64,000 bases of DNA from the NCBI GenBank assembly GCA_003665825.1, contig QPFY01000001.1, positions 2,404,948 to 2,468,947 on the forward strand. Reading direction: 5' to 3'. The position numbers and the translations under genes are program-made. This document shows positions 1 through 10,900 of the stretch, piece after piece (positions within the stretch are counted from its first letter, which is position 1; every line of letters begins with the position of its first letter). Source of the DNA: Microbotryum silenes-acaulis. Its lineage: Eukaryota; Basidiomycota; Microbotryomycetes; Microbotryales; Microbotryaceae. The notes below the pieces were generated by a model, which had not been told where the DNA came from, did no database searches, and saw nothing but the letters and a program-made list of their open reading frames with translations.

Positions 1-519
1 TTTCTTATAGCCCTGAGGCCAGCCGTTCGAAAAGGCGAAATCCCGAATCTCGAGTTTGTCGGCAAGTTGTTGACCTTTCAGGCGCAATACATCGGTGGTG
101 ATGGCGGTGTTCTGCTCGAGAGCTTGAGTACACCAGATTGCCAGCGCCTTTTCCAGGTTCGGGTGCATGACGCTGTTGTTGCGCCTCATGCTTCCTTGAC
201 CGCTTTCGAGAAGGGCGCGATGCTCGTCTTCCTTTTGGGGCCATTGCGTGAGCTTTGGCTGGCTCAAGATCGGGGTGTCTCGGTGGTTTGGCGAATTGTT
301 GAAATACTTGACGGTGGCCGTGAGCGTCAACTTGTGCCGTTTTTGATAGTCAAGGACCTTGACAATCTGCGCGGTGGTCGCCGCGCCCTTCGCTTTCGGT
401 CCAAGCTTTTGAGGCTTGGGCTTAGCCTTTTGAGACGAGGTCGAGACTGAAGTCGAGCCCTTTGTATGTCGAGAGAGGGCTTGAGGGATTCGCTTTGTTG
501 GCGATTTTTTTTGGAGGCG
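1..519 (-). pseudogene. CENP-B/pogo-type transposase, N-terminal part, cut by window edge
   Basis: Read on the minus strand, an open frame runs from about 519 off the left edge. Its N-terminal half (…AQIVKVLDYQK…, …KYFNNSP…LSQPKLTQW) resembles the first helix-turn-helix of pogo/CENP-B proteins. It is followed by HPNLEKALAIW…LADKLEIRDFAFSNGW, which matches the CENP-B-type DNA-binding domain (HTH_Tnp_Tc5) found in Tigger/pogo DDE transposases. The DDE catalytic domain would lie outside the window. There is no ATG at the natural beginning of this frame. The best candidate start (ATG at about 538-540) is in another frame and would join only across a frame change near an A8 run (about 509-516), so the copy is probably decayed or has an unseen exon. 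A domesticated CENP-B-like host protein is the alternative. Confidence 0.6.
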
Positions 520-1374
520 ACGAGTTCAGGTCGAGCATGGTGACCTCATTCGCGGCGGCCCGTGCGCCCGACTCCTCTCGGCAAGGCTTCAGAGGCGGCT
601 GTGAAGGTGCCACAGACATCATCAGAAGGTCTGCAATGCAGCAAGCGATCAGTATGTAAATGAAAACTTACCGGTGGGAGAGGTCCATCCCTTTCGAGTT
701 AGACCAGGTGCTTGCGATACGCGTCCCATTCGGCGCGATAGGCCGACGGAGACTATGCCCCCAGTGAGTCCGTTTGATAGCACAGCCACACGGCTTACAC
801 ACCACGTAAACTGTCATGCGGGGCATGCACACCATTGTATCGTCGCTGATTAAGCTCCCTCCACTTGCAATTGGGTTAGCCGCCTCGGGATGCTAGTCGT
901 AGCCCGAAAGGCATATGAGCGAACAGACGTCCGACTTGGCTGTCCCCTCGAACGCTCGCCGTCGATTTGTACCGTCGATCAACCCGTTCAAGCTCACCGT
1001 TGTGGCCGCCCGCGCTTTCGACACGCCTGCCCCGAGTGGATGATTTGTTTTCAATCGATCCGAGTTCTACTATTGTGCCATGTCTTTTTTTCGTAGATCC
1101 CGTCTCCCCCTTTTCCCCCAAGTCAGTTTTTCGTCTTCTCCGGATTCCTTAGCTTTTTTAGCAATCGATCATAAAAGTCCTGGCTTGTTCTTCATGGTCG
1201 ACCAAAGGGAGAAGCGGACCGATCGCTATGTTTTAAGGGGCAGACTCGGGTGGGGGGGGGGACGAACTCGACGCAATTGCAAGTACGATCATAAGGACGA
1301 TCATAAGTTGCAGGAAGGTTCAACCCTCTACCCCCCCTAAACACTGGCGTTCAGCTATAGATGTGAAACCCTAT
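520..1374. other. Intergenic, no gene recognised
   Basis: About 850 bases between the transposase fragment and the 3' end of GCN3. Short open frames occur on both strands but none shows a family motif or a convincing splice pattern. A G run lies near 1251-1260. It probably holds the GCN3 3' flank and decayed transposon sequence. Confidence 0.4.
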
Positions 1375-4231
1375 TTACGTCCCTCCAAAGATCGACAATA
1401 ACGCATCCGAGACGCCCTGCATATTTTTTTCACAACATCGAAAAGAGAGAGTATTTGTCAATGATCGATCCCACACGATTTGGAACTTATAGGAACGAAT
1501 GATCAAAACTTACCGAAGGTGTCAAACACCCCAAATCCGAAATGATCAACGTGATCTAAAAAGGGGTAGAAGTCGAGAGGTCAAAAACTTCGCAAGAACT
1601 GTTCGGGGATTTTTTTTGTAAAAAAACTGGAGAGATGGGAACGTACCAAATCCGGAGTCGTATAATCCAACGTAGGGTTGTTCCTTACCATCTGGTCCGT
1701 CATTTCAAGGGCTTGGGGCATCGCGCTGTCGATCATGGGTCGTGAAGGGGTGGGAGGCGGCGGCGCTGAGCAACTTGTAGCTTCGGAGGAGCGGGTGGGG
1801 CGTTTCTGGGAGGGGGAGGAGGGGTCGAGTGTGGAGGCCGAACCTGTCGTGGTGGTGGTGGTGGATTCACGTGCGTGCGGTATGGATGAGGAGGTGGTCG
1901 TAAGGTCGGGGAACGTGAGCGGTGGGTTCGGTAAACTTGTTGGGAGGTCGTATTGCGACAAGGGGCTGTGGGGGAGGGAGGGCGCGGGGGTCAGATGGGT
2001 TGGGGAAAAAAACGTAATAGAATGTGAACGAATGGGCTTACAACAGGCGAGTGAATTTGAAGGATTCGGCGAGGGCTGTGGGGTTCGAAATCGGGATCGG
2101 GTTTCGAACAGCGAAAAAGGGTCGAAAGTCGGGTGCGCGAGAGGAGAATTATCGATAGGGAGTTTTCAGGAGTCAGTCACACCGATCTCATTACCAAACA
2201 CGCGCCCGTTGCATCACCCCCCCTATCATCGCATCCCTCTTCACAAACCCCCTGTACCGAGGACGACGGCAACCCGACGACACACACGTGCGCACCGGTC
2301 CTCGTTTTCCAATTCGGGAAGGTCCCTCCCTCCGACCCGCGCGCGCGCGTGGACGTTCGGAAGGAGCTTTTCTTACTCCGATGACAGCGATCGAGAACGT
2401 GCAAGTCCGATGGATGGGAAGGAGCTCTTCCCCCTTTCCCACTTCTTTTGAAAGTGGTGATGATGATCGACCCATGGGAATTCGAAGGAGGGTTTTAAAA
2501 AAGACCTTCAGTCTTATCTTGTTTCGTACGAAACCCCCCATCTTCTAGGTCCCGAGGGCGAAAAGGCTTGGCGTTTGCTCCAGAACCGTTGGAAGGGATG
2601 GAAATTAGAAGGAGAGAAGGTGTGTTTGTATGAGGGGGGACCGAATGTCGTTCATGGCGAAGGGGTCCGAGAATCGTGGGACATGAGATGAGTTTTTGGG
2701 TGGTGAGGTGACTTACCGTATAAGGGCTTTCCCATGGCTTTAGCGACGACGGCGACTTGATAGCCCCCGATCTGTAAGGGGGAGAAGTATTTTTCGTAGG
2801 AGGTCAGTGTGGAGGTATCTTCTTGTTGATGGAACGGGGATAGGAGTCATCGAGCGTTTCTTCCCCCCCCTCCTCCTGCTTCTCCGACGTACGAAATTGA
2901 CCAATCCGCCACTCTCGCAACTGCGCACCACACCACACCCCAACCAAAAAAAGAAGCATCAGTTCTCTAACTTGTTACGCTCATCCCACACCACTACAAA
3001 CAAAAGGGCACTTACACCGCCTCGGCGCCCACGATGACCAAATCGCACTTGGGCATGATGTACGCCACGCTCGAATCGAGCACGACAATACAGGGAATTC
3101 CGGCTCTCTCAAGGATCGCTTGCGTTTTCAATCCAAGACCGAACTTTTTGTTTTTGTTTTGGGGGAGGTGAGCAAGGGAGGGGTGTTTTAGTGGTTTTGA
3201 GGAATGGGAGTGTTGGAAGAGAGGGGGGGGGGGACCTACGGGCCTCGACTCGGTGACGTAAACTTGGAAGCACTTTTTTTGTTGTTGCGCGGCGTGGAGT
3301 AGGGCTTGGACGACGACTCGCTGTAATGATATTTAGAGGCTTAGACATTGGTACAGGCGTACAGCTGGTGCGCGATCAAAACTTACACTGTAGCTGTGAA
3401 TCAGAATATTCTGCGCGACCATACCCCGCATAAAAAAAACCCCACCCCCCGCGATATGATCAGTCAGCAGCCCACACTCCCATGTAGCTAAATCCCATCT
3501 TCATTCCTACATCAAAACTCACCGCGCCATCTCGAACGAACTCATTCATACTGCTCGAAATCAATTGACGACACCGACCGGATTCGTGAACGAATTCGCG
3601 GGCGCGGGCGACGAGTTCGGCTTTGAATTCTTGGAAGGACGTATCGGGGGAAGGGCGTTGGAGGGTTAGGAAGCGTAGCTGGGATTAGAAATGGAGGGAG
3701 GTGGTTTTAGTGATGAGATGAAATAGGAGGTATTGAATTCGAGTGAACGGGTTGCGCGGACTTACGAATAAGGAGGTTCCGCAGGTCAAGGAGATGGGAT
3801 TGAAACTCGCTTGAGCTAAACGGGTCGAAGCTTGGTCCAAGAGGGAGAAGAGCTCGGTCGTGGTGGTAGAAGAGTCGGATTGGGAGATGAGTTGGGCTAG
3901 GGTTTCGATCGCTGCTATGGGCATGCTTAGGGACTGTGGGGGAGGATAGGGAAAGCGAGTCAGTTTTTTCGCGAGATCATGAGCGCGTGTCGGTGATGAT
4001 CCCCCCCCCGTGTCAGTGTGCTCTCACATCATTGCTCGCCAACAGATCGGCGTAATAAGTAACGACGTCCATCGGTTCTCGAGGAGGGAGCGTGGTTGAT
4101 TCGTGGAGAGTCGGTAGGGAACTGGAGCTTCCTGCGAGCGAGGTCGAGGTCGACGAGGTGAACGAGTACGTGCCGTCGCTTCCTGCGGCGAGGGGGGAGG
4201 ACGGGGTGCGTGGCGGTCGCGGGGAACCCAT
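1375..4231 (-). CDS. GCN3: Translation initiation factor eIF2B subunit alpha
   Basis: Alpha (regulatory) subunit of eIF2B, the cytosolic guanine-nucleotide exchange factor of eIF2; it mediates inhibition by phosphorylated eIF2. Exons (minus): 4231-4028, 3933-3766, 3678-3523, 3410-3387, 3320-3240, 3143-3016, 2920-2893, 2771-2717, 2075-2042, 1965-1647, 1555-1514, 1416-1375. All junctions are GT-AG and the sum is 426 codons plus stop. Diagnostic blocks in order: MPIAAIETLAQLI, SLTCGTSLF, NILIHSYS, YVTESRP, GIPCIVVLDSSVAYIMPKCD, VIVGAEAVCESGG, LAESFKFTRLFPLSQYDLP, LDYTTPDL and ISDLGCLTPS. The usual length is about 305 aa. The extra comes from a roughly 50-residue Ser/Thr/Pro-rich N-terminus and a roughly 70-residue Ser/Thr/Pro-rich insert in exon 10, between QYDLP and the C-terminal motif. 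The start is the ATG at 4231, upstream of the first exon with homology. It is divergent from the cyclin gene. Confidence 0.93.
2076..2716 (-). other. Unusually long intron 8 of GCN3 (641 nt)
   Basis: The intron is bounded by GTAAGT at 2716 and CCCACAG ending at 2076. The other ten introns of this gene are 66-121 nt. It contains a CG-dinucleotide run near 2339-2350 and several short open frames on both strands, none with a family signature. Joining exon 8 (…GKPLY) to exon 9 (ALAESFKF…) keeps the conserved protein in register, so no coding exon is missing here. I looked for C/D-box snoRNA boxes on the transcribed strand and found no convincing pair. Confidence 0.7.
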
Positions 4232-4481
4232 CCTGGCGCTTGGGGATGGGGGGGTTTGGTTGGGCGGATTGAGGTGGCTAGGTAGCGAGAGTGAGCAGCG
4301 ACAGGGGAGAGCGCGACGGCGAGAGCGAGTGAGAGCGCGCCACGTGTCGACTTGCGGGATTAGATTCGACCAGTTCGCGGTTAGTATTCGATAATTGCAA
4401 GACGAGCGTCGCCGACTCGCCGGCCTGGCCGGCCTCTCTGCAGCTCTGCCTCTTGCTGGCAACACCATCACCCGTGCAGCG
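4232..4481. promoter_or_regulatory. Divergent promoter region GCN3 / cyclin
   Basis: 250 bases separate the two start codons, so both promoters and 5' leaders must sit here or overlap the first exons. No clear TATA box. The sequence is GC-rich with repeated gcgagagcgag-like motifs near 4285-4340. Confidence 0.5.
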
Positions 4482-6388
4482 ATGGCAGCTACCCTTTCCT
4501 ACCCTGCCCCACCCGCACCTGCACCCGTACCCGTAACCGTACTCGTACCCACTCCAACCGCCGTGACAACCCCCCTTGCACCCCCCCTCTCCCAAACCCA
4601 ACGTTTTCGACCGTACTATGCCCCCTCCGAAGTGCTCGAACTGATTCAGTTGCAAGCCTACTTGCGCGTACCCGTCGGAGAAGGCAGTTGGGAAAGGAAG
4701 GAGATGAGCTTGGTCAGAATACAGCAGATGCGACAGGTGGCGATGGGTTTCATAGAGAGGGTCGGGATGAGGTTGGGCTTGTCAGTCTTGTGCAGCCAGC
4801 CTCCGCTGTTTTTATTTGACCCCAAAGCTGATCGTCGTTGGGGTTCGATTTTTTTAGTCCGAGGAGGACGATTGCGACTGCTCAATTGTGTTGGCATAGA
4901 TTTCATCTCCATCATCCGCTCAAGGATTTCGCCTATCAGGTACGTCGCCATCCTACTACTACTACTACTAAGGCGTACAAGTCCCTCACCCCTTTTATAC
5001 CTCTCTTCATCCAGGACGTCAGCTTGGCCGCTCTACTGGTCGCTTCCAAATTACACGACACCCTCAAAAAGTTACGCGAGATTCAAATCGCCGGATCGCA
5101 AGTTAACCAGATCGTTCAAGGTGGGAATGGTTTAGGCGAAGGGGACCCCCAAGTGAGTTAGTTGGCGTCTGGGGTCATAACGACGACGACGAAGACCCGA
5201 CCCCTACGCTCTCGCTTAACTTCAAAACGGGGGTTTTTTTTTTTCGTTTCGACCTCAAAATCACAGGCACTCGAAGCTCATCGTCCGCGATTGATCGCGA
5301 TCGAACGCCTCTTACTCCAATCCCTTTCCTTCAACTTTAACCTCCATCGTTCACTCGATCCAACCATTACCGAGAACCTACCCCAAACCGATTTGTTCAC
5401 CGCGATCGTGAGATTATGTCTCTCCCTTGGAACGGGTAAACGATTCGCGAAATTGGTCTTTGTGCTCGGGGTCGATTTAGGTAGAACGATGGTTGGATTA
5501 AGTTGGCCTCCTACGGTTTGTGCGGAGGGTTTGGTATGGTTGGCTAAGGTTTTGTGGGAGGAGGCAAAGGGGGAAGAAGTGGTCGTTTTGGAAGAAGGTT
5601 GGGCGATGGGTCAGGTAGAGGATCATACTGGTTCGTTTCTTTTTACTCAAATTATCCTCCCTCTTTCCTCTCGAGACTCGAGATCATGTCGGGTCAAGTC
5701 CAAGTCGAAACTAACCCCCCACCCCCTCTCGAACCCATTTTTAGAAATCGCCCAATCGCTCATTCAAGTCTTTTTATTCCTACTCCCTTCTCCAAACCTC
5801 ATCGCCACACTCCAATCAACAGCACCATCGCTCATACCAAACTCGACGACCCACTCGCCAGCTTCTTCTTTCTCACCCTCTTCCTTTTCCCCGATTGAGA
5901 ATACGCGTGCAGGTTTAGGTATGGGTGGGTTGAGTGAGAAGGATAAAGCTTTACAATTGATGGGGTTACCTATGACGTTGGCTTTAGGGTTGAGTGCGAG
6001 GAATGAACGAGTAGTAGCAGTAGGAGCAGGAGCAGGAGGAGGAGGAGGAAGAAGTGCGTCGCTTGAGAAGAAGGCTTTGGGGATGAACGCGTTCGAATTG
6101 GTTCCTTTGACGGAGGAAAGGTGGCAAAAAGTACAGATTCGGTTGAGAGGTTGGTTCGTAGACGCGCAGAGGAGGGGGAGGGAGTGGAGAGGTGTTAGAG
6201 AAGGGGAGAGGGAAGTGGAAGAGTACAAACTTGAGAGGGGGAGGAAGGATTTTGAAAGGGAGGAGAGGGAGAGGGTGAGGAAGGAAGGCTTGATTAGGGG
6301 AGTCGGTGGGGTCAACGTGCCTAGTGAGGAAGAGGAGAGGGAGAGGGAAAAGTTATCGAGGCCCGGTTCGATTTTGTATCAGTTCTAA
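4482..6388 (+). CDS. CTK2: Cyclin of the CTD-kinase type (Ctk2-like)
   Basis: Predicted regulatory cyclin for a Cdk that phosphorylates the RNA polymerase II C-terminal domain. Exons 4482-4780, 4858-4939, 5015-5152, 5267-5630 and 5745-6388; GT-AG introns; 508 codons plus stop. The N-terminal cyclin box has FRPYYAPSEVLELI, then TIATAQLCWHRFHLHHPL and DVSLAALLVASKLHDTLKK (residues about 60-150), the last a block I associate with Ctk2 rather than cyclin K or T. A second fold follows from RLIAIERLLLQSLSF (residues about 180-320). The tail is basic/acidic and rich in R and E (about 430-500). I chose the ATG at 4482 (gcgATGGC context) because it is the first ATG before the conserved block; the N-terminus is Pro/Ala-rich. 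Cyclin L or K is the alternative. It converges with the RraA-like gene 102 bases downstream. Confidence 0.8.
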
Positions 6389-6490
6389 GGGGGTAGGGGG
6401 GAAAAAAGTTTACAATCGCAGTCGCAAAGCAAAAGGTCACACTACTACCACCTCTTTTATGCTTTACGAAGCTCCGCGTCCGCGTCCACG

Positions 6491-7644
6491 CTAATGCTTT
6501 CCCGTCTTTCCTCGATGCTTCGCGAAAGTTTCTCCCACCCCTTTCCCCTCGAGGATATCGTTCATACACTTTTGATCGACTTGCTTTCCTTTGATCGCCA
6601 ACTCGATCACTTGCTCTACTTTGTCAGAGGGTACGACGACGACGCCGTCGATATCGGCGATCAAGACGTCGTGCGGGGAGATGGTGAGAGTGGGCCAGTT
6701 GGGGTGGGTGATGGTGATTGGTTGTTGAATGGTCGAGGGTCGGGTGAAGGGTGATTGACCTAGAGTCGAGTGAGAGCTGGCCCAGACCTATTTACATGGC
6801 GAGGAGAGGGGGGTTAGTGAAAGTGGGGGCGGGGGGGGGGGGGGCTTCGATCCGAGCTGCGGCAGTGGCTACAGACTCACAGGCATTCCCAGGGTTCGGA
6901 TCTCTTGTAGATCCCTACATCTGCCATCGATGACGACGGCTTGCACACCTTTGACGTGCAAACCGGCGGCGAGGAGGCCACCGAGGGAAGCGGATTTGAT
7001 ATCTACTCGTCAGAAGGCGCGAGTCAGGAAGGAGGTCCGAAGGCGCTGGTGAATTATTTGCCGAGTGCTTACGATGAGGAGAGGAAATGAAGACGATACA
7101 GCCTGGAAGGGCTTGGTCGACCTGTGATCAAGAGACGGGATGAGTTGCTGCTCTTCGGACGGCGCCGACTCGGGAGAAGAGTACCTACAAAGTGTCCTCC
7201 GTCCAGCTTGGGCGCCAGTGAGTCGTTCGCATCGACCATCTACTGTCGATTTTTGTGAGCCAGATCAGAGTTATGCATCAGTCTGGTAGCTAGGTCGATC
7301 TGGTGACTTCTACCCCCGCGAAACGGACCTGGACGGTAAAAACTTCACCGACGAGTCTGTCCTTTTCTGATGTGGGGAACGCCCCGAACGGTTCTAGATC
7401 GGGTACGTAGCCTCCGGAGGGGATTTTTAGCTTGACGAGTGCGTCCGAGATCTGTGAGGTGGTGCGGGTTGCAGGAAGAGAGTCAGGAGTCAGGAAGGGG
7501 TGGGCGTGGCGAGATAGACGAGCCGGAGCGGAGGAACGGATGGCCACTTACTTCGCATGTGGAGAGTTGTTTGAGCGCGTCGAGGAGATGTAAAGGTGTT
7601 TTGGCGTATGTGGAGGTGGTGGAGGTGGAGGCGGTGGAGGACAT
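6491..7644 (-). CDS. RraA/DlpA-like protein (HMG/CHA aldolase-fold family)
   Basis: Exons (minus): 7644-7552, 7451-7314, 7239-7189, 7121-7073, 7002-6881, 6787-6491; 249 codons plus stop, a normal length for the family. Sequence blocks: CEISDALVKLKIPSGGYVPDL, VDQALPGCIVFISSP, GGLLAAGLHVKGVQAVVIDG then RCRDLQEI, HSTLGQSPFTRP, and HDVLIADIDGVVVVP. The GG…VVIDGR.RD pattern is the metal/substrate site of class II 4-hydroxy-4-methyl-2-oxoglutarate/4-carboxy-4-hydroxy-2-oxoadipate aldolases and of RraA. In fungi this family (often called DlpA) has no settled role, so the reaction is inferred only: retro-aldol cleavage or oxaloacetate decarboxylation with a divalent metal. Start ATG at 7644; no targeting signal is obvious. 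The exon 3 acceptor (TAG before ATGGTCGAT) was preferred because the alternative CAG would put a stop in frame. Confidence 0.85.
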
Positions 7645-7993
7645 GGTGCGATAAGGTGTGGAATACGGTGTGGATGGGCACCGACGGACTTGGCAGATTG
7701 GACTTGGATCTAGCGTTGGTTAGCTTCTGTCTTTGCATAAGACTAGCTGGAATTTATGACTTAAAACTGCGTAATTCGAGCGAGCGCGGCCCGGTCATTC
7801 GTACTGGACTAATGCTCAATTGACTCGGAATGCCTAGTAATAATGAGCGCGCGTCGTGAGCTGGGACACGCTCCTCACCGGTTCAACTCGCTCTATAAGC
7901 TCTATAATAATAATAGCTTCCCCTCGATCCCACTCCGAACAAGCCGCACAAGTTGGCCCCGACTTTGACTGCGCACCACGATCAAGGGCAAGC
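7645..7993. promoter_or_regulatory. Divergent promoter region RraA-like / SEC3
   Basis: 349 bases between two divergent start codons. It contains an A/T-richer patch (7896-7915, repeated ata/aat) unlike its GC-rich surroundings. No gene and no recognised factor site. Confidence 0.45.
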
Positions 7994-10900
7994 ATGGCCA
8001 CGCACGACCATTCACGAGCGATCATCGGCTCACTGTTCACGCCTCCGCCCGGATCGAGCGCGCCACGTGAGTTGCCCGAGTGCGAGTGCGCCCCGAGAGA
8101 CGCTGGAGAAGACGCTGTCGGACTTGGCCGTTCAGCGAGACTGATGATACCTTTTTCCGGACACTTTTCGCCCCGCAGCGAATGATAGTTACGTCGCGTA
8201 TTGTCCGACGTGGGAGGTCGTCCCACCCGTCAACGTCAACGCCCAGCCGGGTCAATCACCCCAGATCAAAGCCCGCTTCCTCATCCTCTCCGGTCCGTCT
8301 CCTACCACAACAGAACCTCGGCAATGCAGAGCCACCCACACCTCGCTGACCCCCTCGTCTTTCCCTTCACCGCTTTGCCAGCCGCGAGGGATGGCCGACT
8401 CAAGTTGCACAAGGCGAAATTGAACTCGAATGCCACCTTTTCGATCGGCAAGACCTGGCCGCTGGAGCAGCTCACTCAGGTCGAGGTCGCAAAGGTGAGC
8501 CAAATCGAATGGGGAGATTCAATTCAAAGTGCAATGCTGATCGTGCAGCTTTGTGCTCAGCGTATGGTCGAGGGCTACCCGAATCCGCAGGTCAGTCTTT
8601 GTCTTTGGCCCCCCCCCCCCCCCACATGGCACATGGCACATGGCGCTTCGAGCCTCCACTGACCACAGAACCCCTCCCGCCTCCGCAGCCGCTCGAATTC
8701 GTCCTCACTATCACCGGTAAAGCCTACCGATACAAGACCAACATGCCCTCGTCCCAACAGGCCGCCTTTCTCGTCACCGTCGTACGATGCTGGAGGAGGT
8801 TCATGCACGGCAAGCTGTTCCCCTTTGACTCGTGGACTGCAGTACCCACGAGCTCACTGACACCTCGACATGCGCCGTTTTCAGGTCGAGGTCAACCCGA
8901 TCTGGTCTTGCTCGGATTCGCAGTCGACAACGCGCAACCGTCCACGTTTTCCGCCCCGCCTCATCTCGGAGGCGCTCCACCACCGCCAGCTATGAGCCCG
9001 CGGACGCGAACCCCTTCCGGCCCCAGTCCAGGCCACGAGTTTCATCGACCCGGATCATCGGCGTCGAGCGTCTCTAACGCAAGCGGGAGGCGACCCCCCG
9101 TCCAACCACCCAACCACGCCCACGCCCACGCCCACGCCTCCCCCCTTCCTATGCCCCCCGTTCAAGCAGCGATGATGATGACACCTTCCAACACCTCGTC
9201 TCCCCTCGGATCCGGTCCCTCACCGAATCAAGGTCCACGCTCAAGAGATCCCTCGATCCAATCCAATTATCGAATCGAAGCCCCTCCACCACCACCCATA
9301 GCTAATCTACAACCACCACCGAATTTATCCTCCACTTTCAATTCGACACCCACTTTCCAAAATTCGTTCGGAGGAGTTGCACTCGCTCCAAAAGCGAGAA
9401 GACCTTCATCACCTTCCCCTTCGGCGAGACCACCCCTCGTTAGTTCCCCTTCCTCCTCCTCTTCTTTTTCGAATGGACCGATAATACCGATAGGTACGAA
9501 CTCGTCAAATTTAAGAAGACCAAGCGGTCAAGCACCCCCGATGTCATCTTCAGCCAACTCCATGTCCGTCGTCACCGCGTCCGCGTCGTCGTCGTCGTCG
9601 TCGGCAGCGGCGGCGGCGGCCTCAGCAGCAGCGGCGAAAGCGAGTTCACAAAAGTTGGAGATTAGGGCTAGGTTGGGAGAGAGGAAGAGGTCCGTCGTCG
9701 CTGCGCAGGGGTTGAAGATTTCGGCCGTTAGGGCGAATCAACAAGTACCCGGAGGGGTGTCCGGAGGGGAGTTGGGGTCGAAGAGTTCACCGGGTACACC
9801 GGCTTTGCCTGGTTCGTCGACGAGTTTACAATTCGTTGGGGTTGGGAAGGTCGAGGGGATTGGAGGTACGAGTGCGTCCAAGATGCCGGGTACGGTTGGG
9901 GTCAAGAAGCTCAAGACGGCGGATGAGATGGTTGATGATGAGACTGTTTTGATGAACGTTGAGGAGATGTTGGAGGGATTCGAATGGAGAGGTGCGGGGA
10001 TTGCTATATCCTCTGGCGACGGAACTTCCTTTGGGTCCTCCTCCGTTCGAAGACAAGGTGTTGCGAGGGCGGACGAGATTGAGAAACGACTCATTGGGGA
10101 ATTAAAGGCTTTGGAAGCGGCGTCGATTCATGCGATTATGGAATCCGATGATCGGGTCGAGGACGTCGTTAAATGTTTGGATCAGACTTTGGCAGAGTTG
10201 GAGGTCATGGAGTTGACGATGGGCACGTACAAGACCCAGTTGAATGTAAGTCACTCGAACCGAATCGAGTGTATGAGGATTCAGGGTGCTTTTCGTGAAT
10301 GTTTGGACTCACCTCCAGTGTGCTACTTTTTTTTTTGTCTCGCAGTTGATGACGGACGATATTGCGCACATCGAGTCCCAGAATCGAGGCTTGCAAGTCC
10401 AGACTTCGAACCAACGTCAACTCTTGTTCGAGATCGACAAGCTCATGTCGACGATCCACATCTCCGAAGAAGACCTGGCCGCCCTGGCCCAAGAATCACT
10501 CGAATCCACTTCCGGAATCGAGAGGCTCGAGAGAGCGGCAGTGTCGTTGTATAAAGCGCTCTTATCGACGAGGGATACGGAGATGCTCGTTGCGTCCGAA
10601 CGGGTGGCAGAATACCGTGCGACGGCGACCAGGTTCTCAAAGAGGGTCTTGGACTTCCTCACCATCATGTTCAAATTCCAAGTTGATGGTGTGCTGCATC
10701 CCAAGGACCCCAAGATGAAGAAGGAAGGGAGGTTACCGGGCCATGAACAATTGGAAGAGTTCTTGGGCAGGTATTGCGGCATCATGCTTTTCGTCAAGGA
10801 GATTGAGTTTGAACGGTACGAGGAGATTTGTTCGGTATGTTTCTTTGAGGTGCCTGCGGGGCCGCGGGCGTTCGTTGTTGGTCGTTGGCACTGAAGATTG

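Noticed and set aside
6306..6570. Short frames across the cyclin/RraA convergence
   Set aside because: They overlap the 3' ends of two well-supported genes and carry no motif.
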